The notes: a model not told the origin generated them from the sequence alone. Shown: positions 46,103-56,346, numbered from the stretch's first letter. The stretch is DNA of 64,000 nt from JAKLIX01 sp964605655 (GCA_964605655.1 CAZSDK010000014.1:47972-111971); one strand, 5' to 3'. A program made the numbers and translations.

Positions 46103-47437
46103 ATGCAAAAAGTACTAATTCTTGGTTCCGGTATGGTTGCCGGGCCCATCATACGGCATTTGCTTTCCCGCGGATATAAAGTAACGGTTGCCTCCAATAC
46201 TCCTGATCGTGCAGAGGAACTCGTCGGTGGACATGCTCATGGCCTCATTATCGACTGGTCGGTGGAGGATGACCGCCTGCTTGAACGCATGGTCGCCGAA
46301 CATGATCTTGTCGTCAGTTTATTACCCTATGTCTTTCATCTTAAAGTAGCCGAACAGTGCATCCGTGCCGGAAGGAACATGGTCACGACCTCTTATGTCA
46401 AGCCGGAAATGCAGGCCTTGCATGATGACGCCGTCAGGGCCGGGATCATCATTCTGAATGAGATCGGTCTGGATCCGGGTATTGACCACATGTCAGCCAT
46501 GAGGATCATCGATCATATTCACCATAAAGGAGGCCGGGTGGAGGCTTTCTATTCCATCTGTGGTGCGCTTCCTGCCCCTGAATCTGCCGACAACCCTTTC
46601 AGGTACAAGTTCTCATGGAGCCCCAGAGGTGTGCTGCTGGCCGGTAACAACGACGGCAGATACCTGAAAAATGGCAGCATCGTGGAGGTGCCTACCGAAG
46701 AGCTGTTCCGCCATATTTTTAAGCTCACTTTCAAGGAGGTCGGAGACCTTGAGGTATATCCCAACCGAAACTCGACAGATTATATTGATATCTATGGAAT
46801 ACCCGAGGTTAAGACCATCTTCAGGGGGACCTTCCGTCTGCCGGGCTGGTGTGAATGCCTTGACACCATGAAGAAGCTCCACCTCCTTTCAGTTGAAGTT
46901 TACGGTGTTCAGGGCATGAGCCGTTCTGAGTTTCTATGTGATCTGAACCACCTGGCAGGGAAAGATGTCGTTACAGAAATTGCTGCTTATCTGGGTGTCG
47001 GGAAAACTGCTTTGCCCATTCAGGCTTTACAATGGCTCGGTTGGCTCAGCGACGAGAAGGTGGGAAAGGAAGAATCCAGTCCTTTTGATATCACTGCCGA
47101 CCTGATGCTTTCAAAGATGGAAATTGGTGAAAATGACCGGGATATGGTCGTACTTCAACATATTTTCAAGGCTTCCTATCCCGACGGAACCTCTGAAATT
47201 ATCAAATCGTCGATGCTCGATTTTGGCTCTCCTTCCTCCGACACTGCCATTGCCAGGACCGTTACACTTCCTGCCGCCATCGGGGTGGAGATGATCCTCC
47301 AGGGAAAAATAAATGTAAAAGGGGTCTACCGCCCCGTGATCCCTGAGATATATGGTCCTGTCCTTGATGCCCTCGTCGCCATGGGTATTTCAATGAAGGA
47401 GGAATTTGGACTACCCCTTACCGAAGGGATAGCCTGA
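46103..47437 (+). CDS. Saccharopine dehydrogenase (glutamate-forming)
   Basis: This 444-residue protein belongs to the LYS9/SDH family. It has an N-terminal Rossmann motif (VLILGSGMVAGPIIRHLLSRG), then DLVVSLLPYVFHLKVAEQCIRAGRNMVTTSYV, a GLDPGIDHM turn, and the C-terminal segment RTVTLPAAIGVEMIL. It oxidises saccharopine to glutamate and 2-aminoadipate semialdehyde. Together with the preceding reductase it reconstitutes the fused AASS pathway. The protein is complete, with a length near that of yeast Lys9. A TerB-DnaJ gene follows 42 bases later. Confidence 0.93.
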   Translation: MQKVLILGSGMVAGPIIRHLLSRGYKVTVASNTPDRAEELVGGHAHGLIIDWSVEDDRLLERMVAEHDLVVSLLPYVFHLKVAEQCIRAGRNMVTTSYVKPEMQALHDDAVRAGIIILNEIGLDPGIDHMSAMRIIDHIHHKGGRVEAFYSICGALPAPESADNPFRYKFSWSPRGVLLAGNNDGRYLKNGSIVEVPTEELFRHIFKLTFKEVGDLEVYPNRNSTDYIDIYGIPEVKTIFRGTFRLPGWCECLDTMKKLHLLSVEVYGVQGMSRSEFLCDLNHLAGKDVVTEIAAYLGVGKTALPIQALQWLGWLSDEKVGKEESSPFDITADLMLSKMEIGENDRDMVVLQHIFKASYPDGTSEIIKSSMLDFGSPSSDTAIARTVTLPAAIGVEMILQGKINVKGVYRPVIPEIYGPVLDALVAMGISMKEEFGLPLTEGIA

Positions 47438-47479
47438 TGGTTATGCCCCTGACTCGCAAACGCATTAAGTTTTATTAGC

Positions 47480-48196
47480 ATGGCAAAGTTCGCAAAATGG
47501 GTGGGTGGTAGTCTGGGATGGGCACTGGGAGGTCCCCTGGGGGGCATCCTCGGATTTGTCATTGGTTCTGTAGTCGACAGTATTCAAATAACCTCCACTG
47601 ATACTAAGACAACCCGGACAGGAGATTTTTCAGCAAGCCTCCTTGTCTTGTCGGCAGCTGTCATGAAAGCCGATGGCAAAATACTCAAAGCCGAGTTGGA
47701 CTATGTCAGAAACTTCTTCATCAGGAACTTTGGTGTCGAAAGGGCAACGCAGGATATGTTGCTCTTGCGGGAAATCCTTAAACAGGACTTCAATGTCTCG
47801 GAAGTGTGTATGCAGATCAGGCAATATATGGCCTACCCGGAGCGTCTGCAGTTGCTGCATTTCCTTTTTGGCATTTCAACCGCCGACGGTATGGCTCAGG
47901 TCCGGGAACTTGAGATCCTGGGTATGATCGCTAAATTGCTGGGCATCTCATCCAACGACCTGGCTTCTATCCAGGCCATGTTTGTAAAAGATGCCTCCAG
48001 TATGTACAAAATTCTGGAAATCAGTTCGGAAGCTACCGATGAGGAGGTGAAAAAGGCCTACCGTAAGATGGCAGTGAAGTACCATCCTGATAAAGTAGCC
48101 CATCTCGGAGAAGAAGTAAAAATGTCGGCTGAAGAGAAATTCAAAGAAGTTCAGCAGGCATACGAAGAAATTAAGAGGCAAAGGGGATTAAATTAG
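47480..48196 (+). CDS. TerB-DnaJ (DjlA-like) protein
   Basis: This 238-residue protein opens with a glycine-rich amphipathic stretch (WVGGSLGWALGGPLGGILGFVIGSVVDS) that may insert in membrane. A TerB-like helical domain follows (residues ~45-150, LLVLSAAVMKADGKILKAELDYV). A C-terminal J domain (from ~175) carries the HPD motif at 202-204 (KYHPDK). This is the domain order of DjlA-like co-chaperones, which stimulate DnaK ATPase. The target process is unknown. Confidence 0.88.
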   Translation: MAKFAKWVGGSLGWALGGPLGGILGFVIGSVVDSIQITSTDTKTTRTGDFSASLLVLSAAVMKADGKILKAELDYVRNFFIRNFGVERATQDMLLLREILKQDFNVSEVCMQIRQYMAYPERLQLLHFLFGISTADGMAQVRELEILGMIAKLLGISSNDLASIQAMFVKDASSMYKILEISSEATDEEVKKAYRKMAVKYHPDKVAHLGEEVKMSAEEKFKEVQQAYEEIKRQRGLN

Positions 48197-48284
48197 AATA
48201 CATTTTCCTGTATTACTCCGTCGATGAATGTCCGGATCGACCTGGTTTATCCGTAACTTGGTATCGCCTTAGCTTCTTGTCACC

Positions 48285-49835
48285 ATGTGTCTTCAAAAGC
48301 CAGCTCGCCTTCCCGGTATCGTTTTGACCCTCTTCCTCTTTATTTTTCTGCAGGAAAATATTGCACAGAATACCTTTCAGCGTCGTATCGAAAAGAACGC
48401 CCTTTGGTTGTCTGGTATCATCAGTAAGCCGGATAGTACTTTTCTGCTGGGCCTGAATGATTTTGGAGGGGCAAAACTGCTGAGAATCGACAGGTTTGGA
48501 AATGTCACAGGTGGTAAGGCATGGGCCGATGACCAGTATAATTACAACTGTTTGAGGTCCCTGGGGGATGGAAAGCAAATCCTGACCGGCTACCGTTCTC
48601 TCGACGGCGTGGTTACCATCATTGATCCTACCGATGAGATTCTCTGGTCAGTCAGGCACCGGATGAAGGGTATGGGAATTCAGTCCAATATTGTTTCTGA
48701 GGTCCGTTCTGATGCGGATGGTAATATTTATGGTATAGGTCACGAAGGGATGCTGGGAAAAGGGTACCTCATCAAACTGGACCCTTCGGGTAACTACCAG
48801 TGGACCAGGCAAACGGACCAGGTATTGACAGGATTGGAAATCTCGGCTGATGGCCAGGTGTGGCTCCTGAGTGTATCAGGTACAGATAGTTATGCCTGGG
48901 AATTGGATGGAGAGGGCCACACGGTCTCCTGTTATAAATTTCATTCCGACTCCATGTCTCTTGCCATTAACGGTCTTGTTTTCGGAATGGATGGTTCCAG
49001 GCTGATCTCTTTTCAAACCTGGAATTTCCCGAGAAAACAGCTTGGGTTGGTGAAGGTGGATGAACAGGGTCAGGTCGTCTGGGCAAAAGAATATATTAAT
49101 GAGTATGGGTTCAGAGAGTTATGTCATTTTAAGGCACTTGGATGGAATGATTACCTTCTTACCGCCAATGTCATCAACCCGGAGTACGGATCAGAACCCT
49201 ATCCTCCTTACCATTCGTTTATCGGCGTTTTTGATGCAGAAGGACAGCTGAGGTTCTCCAGAAGATATCATGCCGACTGGATCACTGCTGGGTTGACCGA
49301 CGAGGTCCTAACTTTCGATGGTGGAACTTTACTTGCTGATTACCTGCTTGAGGATTCGACCCAATTAAATTATCCGCTCTTGGTCAAGTTAGATAGTGCC
49401 TGGAATTCAGGGTGTTATCAGGACTCTGTGCCCTTGGTGCTGCATTCCTTCGACATTTCATGTACCTTGCTGACAGACTCCCTGGACATCAGGATAGATA
49501 CGGTCATTCATGAGCCGGTGGTGCTGACAGACATCCCTGCCTGTAGTGGAATGAATTTCTGCTATCTGGATATTGAAGATCCGTTGAAAGAGTCCGGACC
49601 GATGTGTTATCCCAATCCGGCCGGTGAATTTCTCATCATCTCCGTACCCTCTGAGGAAATAGATATCAGTGATTTATGTGTGGTGAATGGTCTGGGCCAG
49701 TTATTGATGAAGGTTTCTCCGGAACCGGGTAAAGAATCTATCATATTGAATATAAAGAGCTTGTGTTCCGGAATGTACTTCCTTAAGATGGTTCTTGATG
49801 GTGAGTGCCATTTCATTAAATTCATCAGGCACTAA
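48285..49835 (+). CDS. T9SS-sorted secreted protein, unknown body
   Basis: This 516-residue protein has a signal peptide (PARLPGIVLTLFLFIFLQENIAQ). The body (~30-430) has repeated elements such as GLNDFGGAKLLRIDRFGNV, GHEGMLGKGYLIKLDPSGNYQW and GLVKVDEQGQVVWAKEY, which fit a six- to eight-bladed beta-propeller like those of other 'T9SS type A' surface proteins. The last ~80 residues are a sorting domain (CYPNPAGEFLII, NGLGQLLMKV, CSGMYFLKMV). It starts a run of three large secreted proteins. No catalytic motif is visible. Confidence 0.8.
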   Translation: MCLQKPARLPGIVLTLFLFIFLQENIAQNTFQRRIEKNALWLSGIISKPDSTFLLGLNDFGGAKLLRIDRFGNVTGGKAWADDQYNYNCLRSLGDGKQILTGYRSLDGVVTIIDPTDEILWSVRHRMKGMGIQSNIVSEVRSDADGNIYGIGHEGMLGKGYLIKLDPSGNYQWTRQTDQVLTGLEISADGQVWLLSVSGTDSYAWELDGEGHTVSCYKFHSDSMSLAINGLVFGMDGSRLISFQTWNFPRKQLGLVKVDEQGQVVWAKEYINEYGFRELCHFKALGWNDYLLTANVINPEYGSEPYPPYHSFIGVFDAEGQLRFSRRYHADWITAGLTDEVLTFDGGTLLADYLLEDSTQLNYPLLVKLDSAWNSGCYQDSVPLVLHSFDISCTLLTDSLDIRIDTVIHEPVVLTDIPACSGMNFCYLDIEDPLKESGPMCYPNPAGEFLIISVPSEEIDISDLCVVNGLGQLLMKVSPEPGKESIILNIKSLCSGMYFLKMVLDGECHFIKFIRH

Positions 49836-49906
49836 TCCTCATGATTTAAAAAGATCCCGTGAGATTCATAAACACGGTTCCCTCCATCTTGGGTTAATGA
49901 TTTAGA

Positions 49907-52900
49907 TCAGTCCACAATCATCTTTCTCATCTCATGGAGACGTCTGGTGCCGGTCTCTAATATAAGTTGATAGAGGTACAGTCCGGAAGGAAGGGACGCT
50001 GTCGACAACTCAAAAGTATGATTTCCTTCCTGTTTCATCTGGTTGATGTATTCACCCATTTCACGACCCCTCGCATCCAGTAGCCGGAGCTTAACCATGC
50101 CTGATTCAGGAAGTGAATAACTGATCCTTGTGGTCTGGTCGCAAGGGTTCGGTGAGTTTTGTTCAAGACGGAGTTTACCTCCATCGTATTGAGGCACGGC
50201 ATATTTCAAAACCAGGTCAGGAATCTGGGTTCCGAAAAAATCGGTAATCTCCGATTCTGTTCCAGTTGACCAGGAAAGACTTGAAATAGGGTTCTTTACC
50301 CTGCCATAAACAGTAAATAAAAGGTCTCCTTCATGAAGTTGCAGAGGTTCAATATGATACCAGGCGATGCGGATCTCATCATTCTGACAGGTATATAAGA
50401 ACTGTCCCTGAGCATGGAATTCAATATGGTGAAGTTCAAATCCGGGATCGGATGGGATCAGGACCAGGGAGATGGATCCGGATTGCAAGTCACTCTGAAT
50501 TGTAAAAGGAATTCCAATTACCTGATTATCATTTACATGAATAGGATTCCCTTCCTGAAGAGTGATACCGGGTTCTGTGCGGAGAACAGGATTGTAGGAA
50601 CCATCCACATCACCGGTGCAAAGGACCATGATGGAATCGGTGAGGTTACCTGATCCGTTCATGACAAGGGTATGGCTCTCCGCCACCCAGTCTCCTGCAG
50701 GGAAACTGTCAATCAGGTGCACAAATCTGCGGACATCGAGTAGCGCATCGATGGCAGTCAGCGAGTTGCTGTTATCAACATCCCCTGCCTTGAAGTTCAG
50801 CCCGCTAAGGGTAACCATTCCCACGAAGTGTTTCAGGGTGAGCAGGGCATCGGCGGCATTCACACCTCCCCAGGCATGGCTGGGTAGGACCTTCGTCGTA
50901 TAGGTGCCTGCATCCACATCAATAAATTCAAAATAACCATTGCCGTTGGTTTGGGTTGAATAAACAATGGTATCACCCTGCATCAGCATGACAGTGGCCT
51001 GTGCTAAAGCCGTGCCTGAGGGGTTTTTATATCTTACATATCCTGTATAGTCAGAGCACTCTGCGGTATAAACACTACCGGCAGTAAAAGAAGCAGGTAT
51101 TGTTACGTTGTTGATATCAGTGTATTGGCAGGCACCCTGAGTGGCCAGGTCCCAAGCGAGTTGACTGTATCCCGTATCTGCCTGAAATTTAAGGGAGATT
51201 AGTAATCCGTTTCCTATGTTGGCAGGAACGACAGAAAACCAGGCAAGATGAACAAACCCTGGTGTACTGTTGACAAGAAGGGTGCCTGAATTCAATTGAG
51301 GATGAACATTCAGGTAGCCTGCAAACTGAAGATGACTGGTGTCATGTTGCAGGGTCAGTGATGCCGATGCCACCTCGTAAAACTGGTGTACATAAACCGG
51401 AACCAATATTTCGCCGGAACAGCTTGAAATAGTTTGAATGATGGTTTGTAACATACCGGCAGCCTGAACTGTTACTACCACCATATCATGTGAAATGCAG
51501 CCATTCACATCCGACACCGTGACTGTATAGGTCGTTGTGGCTGTCGGAGTTACTGTGATTGAGGAACCGGTCATACCGTTGCTCCAGGAGAAAACATAAG
51601 GTGGTTGTCCTGAAGTGGCGGTAGCGGTCAACACGGCACTGTTACCTGAGGTAATCGTCTGGTCAGGACCTGCATTTACGACAGGAGGGTTCACAACTGT
51701 TACATTGAGACTGGTCACAGGTCCTTGACCGCAGGCATTATTTCCCGACACGGTGATGTTCCCTGAGACTGCCTGGCTTCCAAAGGAGACGGTAATCTGG
51801 TTTGAACTGGTGGGTGAGGTGATGGTACATCCCGGTGGTACCGTCCATAGATAGGATGCGGCATTGTATATATTTGGACAATAGTAACTTATGATAGTAT
51901 TGCGGCAGACTACCGTAGGACCATTGATCACCTGTGCCGAGCCAGGCAAGGCATTAACAGTGAGATAAATACTGGAAGGTTGCCCATATCCGCAGTTATT
52001 GGCTCCTTTTACGGTAATGATACCTGAAACAGCAGTATTTGAAATAGTTACAGACACTGAGGGTGTCGTTGTGTAGGAAGGCCCTTGGAATCCCTGGGGA
52101 TAGGTCCACAAATAATGGGTTGCATTGGTTATAGGAGGTAGTACAAAGGTGACGGTGCTTCCCTGGCAGACACTGAGCGCTCCTGTAATCGTGCCTGCGG
52201 GTCCTGGCAGAAGCGTAACTGCTACGGTGATGGAAGCCGTCACAGTTGAAACGGGATCACTTACCACCACGGTATATGTTGTTGTCTGGACAGGTGTGTC
52301 CACAGGATTCTGTAAGGTGGAAGTAAAGCCTGAGGGATTGGAGGTCCAATAATAGGAATAACTTCCGGTTCCGCCTGTTACATGTACAGAAAGCTGTGCA
52401 GTGCCGCCCTGGCAGATAGTGGGAGGGTAGGCTGAGATCTGGTCAATGGTGAGAGAATCGTTGATGACAACCAGTTGAGCAGCAAGGGTATAAAGCTGGT
52501 TGCAATACCCGGTCACAAAGCAGCGAAACAAGTTACCGTTTTGGTTCATACTCACGTTCTGTATGATCATCATGTTTGAATCTGTATAATAATACGGGAA
52601 ATTTGATTGTAAGTCAATATAAGTCAATCCATTATCTGTACTGATCTGCCATTGGTAATCAATTACTGGGCCTGAAATATCACAAGAGAACTGGGCATCA
52701 CCTCCGAGCACAACGGTATCATTCGCGGGTGGTAGTGCGACTGCGATGGAATCGTAATGATGGACATACTTGCTCAAAGTATTGTTGGCTGTATTGATAT
52801 CCATATAACCAGCCGGAACATTGACCGTGGCTGTAATATTATTATAAAAGTACTGTGGAAGAATAACGGTGCCAAGTTCGATTGTATCAGTCTGTCCCAG

Positions 52901-53692
52901 TCCCAGACCACCGGGATAGCTCCATTGGTAGGTAGGTTGGATTGTGTTGTTCAAATTCCAGACGATCTCAGCATTCGAGAGCGTGGTGGATCCAAAATTC
53001 TTCAGAACGACACTCACTGTAATGGTGTCCTCACAAGTGCTGTTCCCGGGAGTAGGAAAGGAGGTTAGTCCAAGGTCGGCCTGGATTCCGGGCATTTGGT
53101 ATCCCACTTCGATATAGGGTTCGTTAAGCTGATTCCAGCCATGGCATTGAAGGAAGTAGTTGCCGCTTGTCTCGTATTCCCAGAAACCCACTGCAAACCA
53201 GTTGGCCTGAAGCTGATTTTGGAGGTCTGTTATGGCGGATGTCGATAAAGTCCTGACATTCCATCCATTAACAGCACCCCCCTGGTAGACATAATACGTA
53301 TTGGCATTATAGGGAGGAGTCGTGGAAGCGGCACCAATCTGGGTATAAATGGGCTGGGCAGCACTGGTTATCGGGTTGTGACTCAGTTTGGTCAATGCAT
53401 AGAAAGGGTAGTTCTGGCTGTCGATATAGAAATGGAGTTTCACCTCGGTGATCACCGCAGCATCAGGCAATCCGGTTATATCAAAGCTCGCCCATCCTCT
53501 TTCACCGCCTGCACTGTATGCTTTGATGATACTTGGCTGTGTTTTGGCCTGTACAGTGCAGGATCCGGAGGCAAAGTCCTGTTGGATGACCGGGCATGTC
53601 AACGTCAGGTTCTGTGAGAATCCCTGCAAAGAGCTGACAGCTAGAATCATGGTCATCAATGAAATACCGATACAATACGTAATTGTTCTCAT
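49907..53692 (-). CDS. Large T9SS protein with Ig/PKD repeats, cohesin-like and dockerin-like modules
   Basis: This 1261-residue protein starts at MRTITYC with a signal peptide ending GFSQ. An N-terminal DNRLRE/CARDB-like part (VNVPAGYMDINTANNTLSKYV) precedes several PKD/SprB-type Ig repeats (about residues 410-745; SYYWTSNPSGF, PPYVFSWSNGM). At about 760-880 a cohesin-like beta domain follows (SCSGEILVPVYVHQF, LTLQHDTSHLQFAG). A small carboxypeptidase-regulatory-like repeat (GTYTTKVLP) leads to a dockerin-like EF-hand pair at about 940-995 (WGGVNAADALLTLKHF, GDVDNSNSLTAIDALLDVRRF). A T9SS sorting domain ends the protein (QNSPNPCDQTTRI, SGLYLYQLI). It may assemble with partner proteins on the surface. 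Confidence 0.82.
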   Translation of the reverse strand: MRTITYCIGISLMTMILAVSSLQGFSQNLTLTCPVIQQDFASGSCTVQAKTQPSIIKAYSAGGERGWASFDITGLPDAAVITEVKLHFYIDSQNYPFYALTKLSHNPITSAAQPIYTQIGAASTTPPYNANTYYVYQGGAVNGWNVRTLSTSAITDLQNQLQANWFAVGFWEYETSGNYFLQCHGWNQLNEPYIEVGYQMPGIQADLGLTSFPTPGNSTCEDTITVSVVLKNFGSTTLSNAEIVWNLNNTIQPTYQWSYPGGLGLGQTDTIELGTVILPQYFYNNITATVNVPAGYMDINTANNTLSKYVHHYDSIAVALPPANDTVVLGGDAQFSCDISGPVIDYQWQISTDNGLTYIDLQSNFPYYYTDSNMMIIQNVSMNQNGNLFRCFVTGYCNQLYTLAAQLVVINDSLTIDQISAYPPTICQGGTAQLSVHVTGGTGSYSYYWTSNPSGFTSTLQNPVDTPVQTTTYTVVVSDPVSTVTASITVAVTLLPGPAGTITGALSVCQGSTVTFVLPPITNATHYLWTYPQGFQGPSYTTTPSVSVTISNTAVSGIITVKGANNCGYGQPSSIYLTVNALPGSAQVINGPTVVCRNTIISYYCPNIYNAASYLWTVPPGCTITSPTSSNQITVSFGSQAVSGNITVSGNNACGQGPVTSLNVTVVNPPVVNAGPDQTITSGNSAVLTATATSGQPPYVFSWSNGMTGSSITVTPTATTTYTVTVSDVNGCISHDMVVVTVQAAGMLQTIIQTISSCSGEILVPVYVHQFYEVASASLTLQHDTSHLQFAGYLNVHPQLNSGTLLVNSTPGFVHLAWFSVVPANIGNGLLISLKFQADTGYSQLAWDLATQGACQYTDINNVTIPASFTAGSVYTAECSDYTGYVRYKNPSGTALAQATVMLMQGDTIVYSTQTNGNGYFEFIDVDAGTYTTKVLPSHAWGGVNAADALLTLKHFVGMVTLSGLNFKAGDVDNSNSLTAIDALLDVRRFVHLIDSFPAGDWVAESHTLVMNGSGNLTDSIMVLCTGDVDGSYNPVLRTEPGITLQEGNPIHVNDNQVIGIPFTIQSDLQSGSISLVLIPSDPGFELHHIEFHAQGQFLYTCQNDEIRIAWYHIEPLQLHEGDLLFTVYGRVKNPISSLSWSTGTESEITDFFGTQIPDLVLKYAVPQYDGGKLRLEQNSPNPCDQTTRISYSLPESGMVKLRLLDARGREMGEYINQMKQEGNHTFELSTASLPSGLYLYQLILETGTRRLHEMRKMIVD

Positions 53693-53775
53693 ATTGAAAA
53701 AGGATTGGGAGTTGATCAATAAGGAGACACCTATATGAATGAGCGGGTTGGCCGGATCAGAATGCTAGCTTCGGA

Positions 53776-56346
53776 TTACTGTTTGATCAGTTTACCCGTT
53801 CGGCACATTCCATTGTATGAAAGGCGATACAGGTAAATGCCAGGGGGGAGTCCTGCCAGGCTATAAAGTGGCTGATTAAAGCGAAGGATATGATCACCTC
53901 CTGTCAGGTAGGTATTGTTTATCTGGCGGTACAATTCAACTCCGAGGGTGTTGAAAACAGACAAGCTTACTTTTCCCGGTCCCGGAAGGTGAATTTTGAA
54001 TTCAGTTTCCTGATGAAAGGGATTGGGCTCCGGGGAGCAGGAAAACCCTTCCTCCGTTACCGTCCCCAGACCAGAGGTTCCAAAAACAAGAAAAGGTAAG
54101 GTCTTCCAAGTCCTTATCTTTTGATCATCTTCACATTGAACATGGATCTGATAGGAACAATAACCTGTGTCCGGAACGCCATGGAAAACCCCGTCTGTGG
54201 ATAGACTCATCCCAAGAGGCTGAGATTCAGGAGTGATCAAAACTCTGGTGCCTCTGGGAATGAAGTGGTTGTTCGATAAGGAGGAATACAGGAAGTTCAG
54301 GTCGTCGCCTTTTGAGACACCGGAAAGCCAGGTGAGGTACCACGGATAGTTCAGGCTGTCATAATAAAAAGTGATGTTTCCATTCTTTTCAAGTTTCACC
54401 GCATAGTTCAGTTCTGAAGGGGTCGAAGGACTAAAGAACTTATTGAGCCAGCGAATGGTAACCTGATTGGTATCCAGAGAATAATAAATGCTGGCGTCGG
54501 AGTTCCATTGTGATTTCGACTGGAAAACGGAAATATTGGGAACGTTCTTAAACAAAATGTGTTCATCAATGATAAAAGTCCAGGGATAAGTGTAATCGGT
54601 GAAATGCACGTAACCATGCTGATGAACATAGATACTGTCAAAAGTTTCACCGTAGAATGGAAAGTCAAAGGGTAATACGATGAGACTACTGTCAGATGGA
54701 AGAGGTGTATTATAGACCCATGGGAAAGGCCCGGGAGCGGGATCTGATTCCATATATGGAAAGCACTGTTTAAAAGAATAAGGAGGATCACCCCAGTATG
54801 CAGAGAGCTGATATGAATAGGGGGTTCCCTGCTGTGCATTCGGAAAATGATCTTCAATGATCTGAAGATCATTGAAATAGCACGTGTGGTCTACGTACAG
54901 GGTTGTTCGTCCGGAATGTTGAATGGGAATATCCGACTGTGGAAATGTGATTACAGAACCGTTGCTGCTGTCAACCACTGAAAATTGCCTGATGGAGCCA
55001 TTGGCGGTGTTTTCAATATCGGTTTCCTCTACAATGAAAAAGAACCTCGCAGGCAGGCCAGAGGAAACGTAGCTGAGAAGCGAGGTGGCATCCAGGGCGA
55101 ACTCAAGGGTATCGGTATCTGTAAGTAATTGTTGTTCATTGGTTTTTCCTCCGGTCAACCCTTGAAGATCAAATTTGCCGCCCTGGTGGTTGAAAATGGG
55201 GTACTCCATTTCACAGGCAGGTTGAAGGTCTGATGTATCAGGTGAGACTCCGAGGAGGAGCCTGATGCTGTTTCGCTTGTTATGCTGAAGCACCACTTTA
55301 TAAGTCAATAAAGGTTGATAGGAAGCTTTTGCCCTCACGACAAAGGCAGCCTGGTTATAAATACCACCATCCTGCCCGTGAAATCCGAAGGTTCTGTACA
55401 ACAAATAACTGTAACCATTATCAGCCCAGGTTTCATCAAAGCTGTTGACAAACTTGAACCCGCCGATCTCCCAGTCGCTGAGATCAACCATTCCATCGCC
55501 CGTGATATCAATGTCGTTGGTATACTGACCATCCTGATTCACATCATATCTAATAGAATCGTTATAGCCTACCAGGGTCAGGCAATGATCCGGATTGGAC
55601 AAGACGGAATAGAATACTGTTTTCCCTGCTTCCGGGGTTCCTGCCGGAAGATGGACCAGGTTATCCAACCCTACATAGAGGCATCCGAGGCCACCGGTGG
55701 TTTCTCCGGCCAAGTGGTCGGCGATCCAGTGTTTAAGTTTTAGTATCCCTTCCGGGTTTCCAGCCTTGATCATGAAAAAATCTTTCACCTGATTGGAGAG
55801 AGCTGATTCATAAACATTGAAGCTTGAGATCCAGACCCGGTCTGAAGGGATGGCCTGTGGTCCCGGGTTCACGTGCATACCGCCATAATCATCAACATTG
55901 GGAGTGCCGCATGTTTTCATCAAATCCCAGGCTTCTGCAATATTCGGGGCTGTCTCGTTACCCATATTCTGGAAGTTGTAGATGAAGTGGGTAGGGTACC
56001 TGTTTTCGTTGGTTGCCGACACGTTTCTCAAACGGTTGATCTCATAGGTGAACGCATAACCGATGCCGGCTGCCTGGCTGCAGCAATATCCATTCTGCCA
56101 GAATACAGGAGGCATGTATGGGTATATGGAATTATCAACCACAGCCGGAAGGGTATTCAATAGCTTGTATTCAGCAGGGAGAGGAAATTCTTTAACGGTC
56201 TGAAGGTTCTCCAACGATAATAACTCCTTCTGTTTCTGGCGGATGGATTTCTCAGGTTCATGTGTCTGAGAAAAGCAGGCGGAGCTTGTCCATAATGAAA
56301 AGCAGGCAGCCAGTACCATCAGATGTAATCCCCGCGTACCCATCAT
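53776..56346 (-). CDS. T9SS-sorted papain-like (C1) cysteine protease
   Basis: This 856-residue protein has a signal peptide (MVLAACFSLWTSSACFSQ). The N-terminal half is a C1-type peptidase: Gln84 and the catalytic Cys89 in QNGYCCSQAAG, the catalytic His in SNPDHCLTLVGY and Asn in FVNSFDETWADNGY. A calcium-like loop (DVNQDGQYTNDIDITGDG) lies between. The middle is a two-part beta-rich region and the C terminus has a T9SS sorting domain (PEPNPFHQETEFKI, PPGIYLYRLS). The ATG overlaps the stop of the upstream methyltransferase (ATGA), suggesting coupled translation. It probably digests protein outside the cell. Confidence 0.87.
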   Translation of the reverse strand: MMGTRGLHLMVLAACFSLWTSSACFSQTHEPEKSIRQKQKELLSLENLQTVKEFPLPAEYKLLNTLPAVVDNSIYPYMPPVFWQNGYCCSQAAGIGYAFTYEINRLRNVSATNENRYPTHFIYNFQNMGNETAPNIAEAWDLMKTCGTPNVDDYGGMHVNPGPQAIPSDRVWISSFNVYESALSNQVKDFFMIKAGNPEGILKLKHWIADHLAGETTGGLGCLYVGLDNLVHLPAGTPEAGKTVFYSVLSNPDHCLTLVGYNDSIRYDVNQDGQYTNDIDITGDGMVDLSDWEIGGFKFVNSFDETWADNGYSYLLYRTFGFHGQDGGIYNQAAFVVRAKASYQPLLTYKVVLQHNKRNSIRLLLGVSPDTSDLQPACEMEYPIFNHQGGKFDLQGLTGGKTNEQQLLTDTDTLEFALDATSLLSYVSSGLPARFFFIVEETDIENTANGSIRQFSVVDSSNGSVITFPQSDIPIQHSGRTTLYVDHTCYFNDLQIIEDHFPNAQQGTPYSYQLSAYWGDPPYSFKQCFPYMESDPAPGPFPWVYNTPLPSDSSLIVLPFDFPFYGETFDSIYVHQHGYVHFTDYTYPWTFIIDEHILFKNVPNISVFQSKSQWNSDASIYYSLDTNQVTIRWLNKFFSPSTPSELNYAVKLEKNGNITFYYDSLNYPWYLTWLSGVSKGDDLNFLYSSLSNNHFIPRGTRVLITPESQPLGMSLSTDGVFHGVPDTGYCSYQIHVQCEDDQKIRTWKTLPFLVFGTSGLGTVTEEGFSCSPEPNPFHQETEFKIHLPGPGKVSLSVFNTLGVELYRQINNTYLTGGDHILRFNQPLYSLAGLPPGIYLYRLSYNGMCRTGKLIKQ

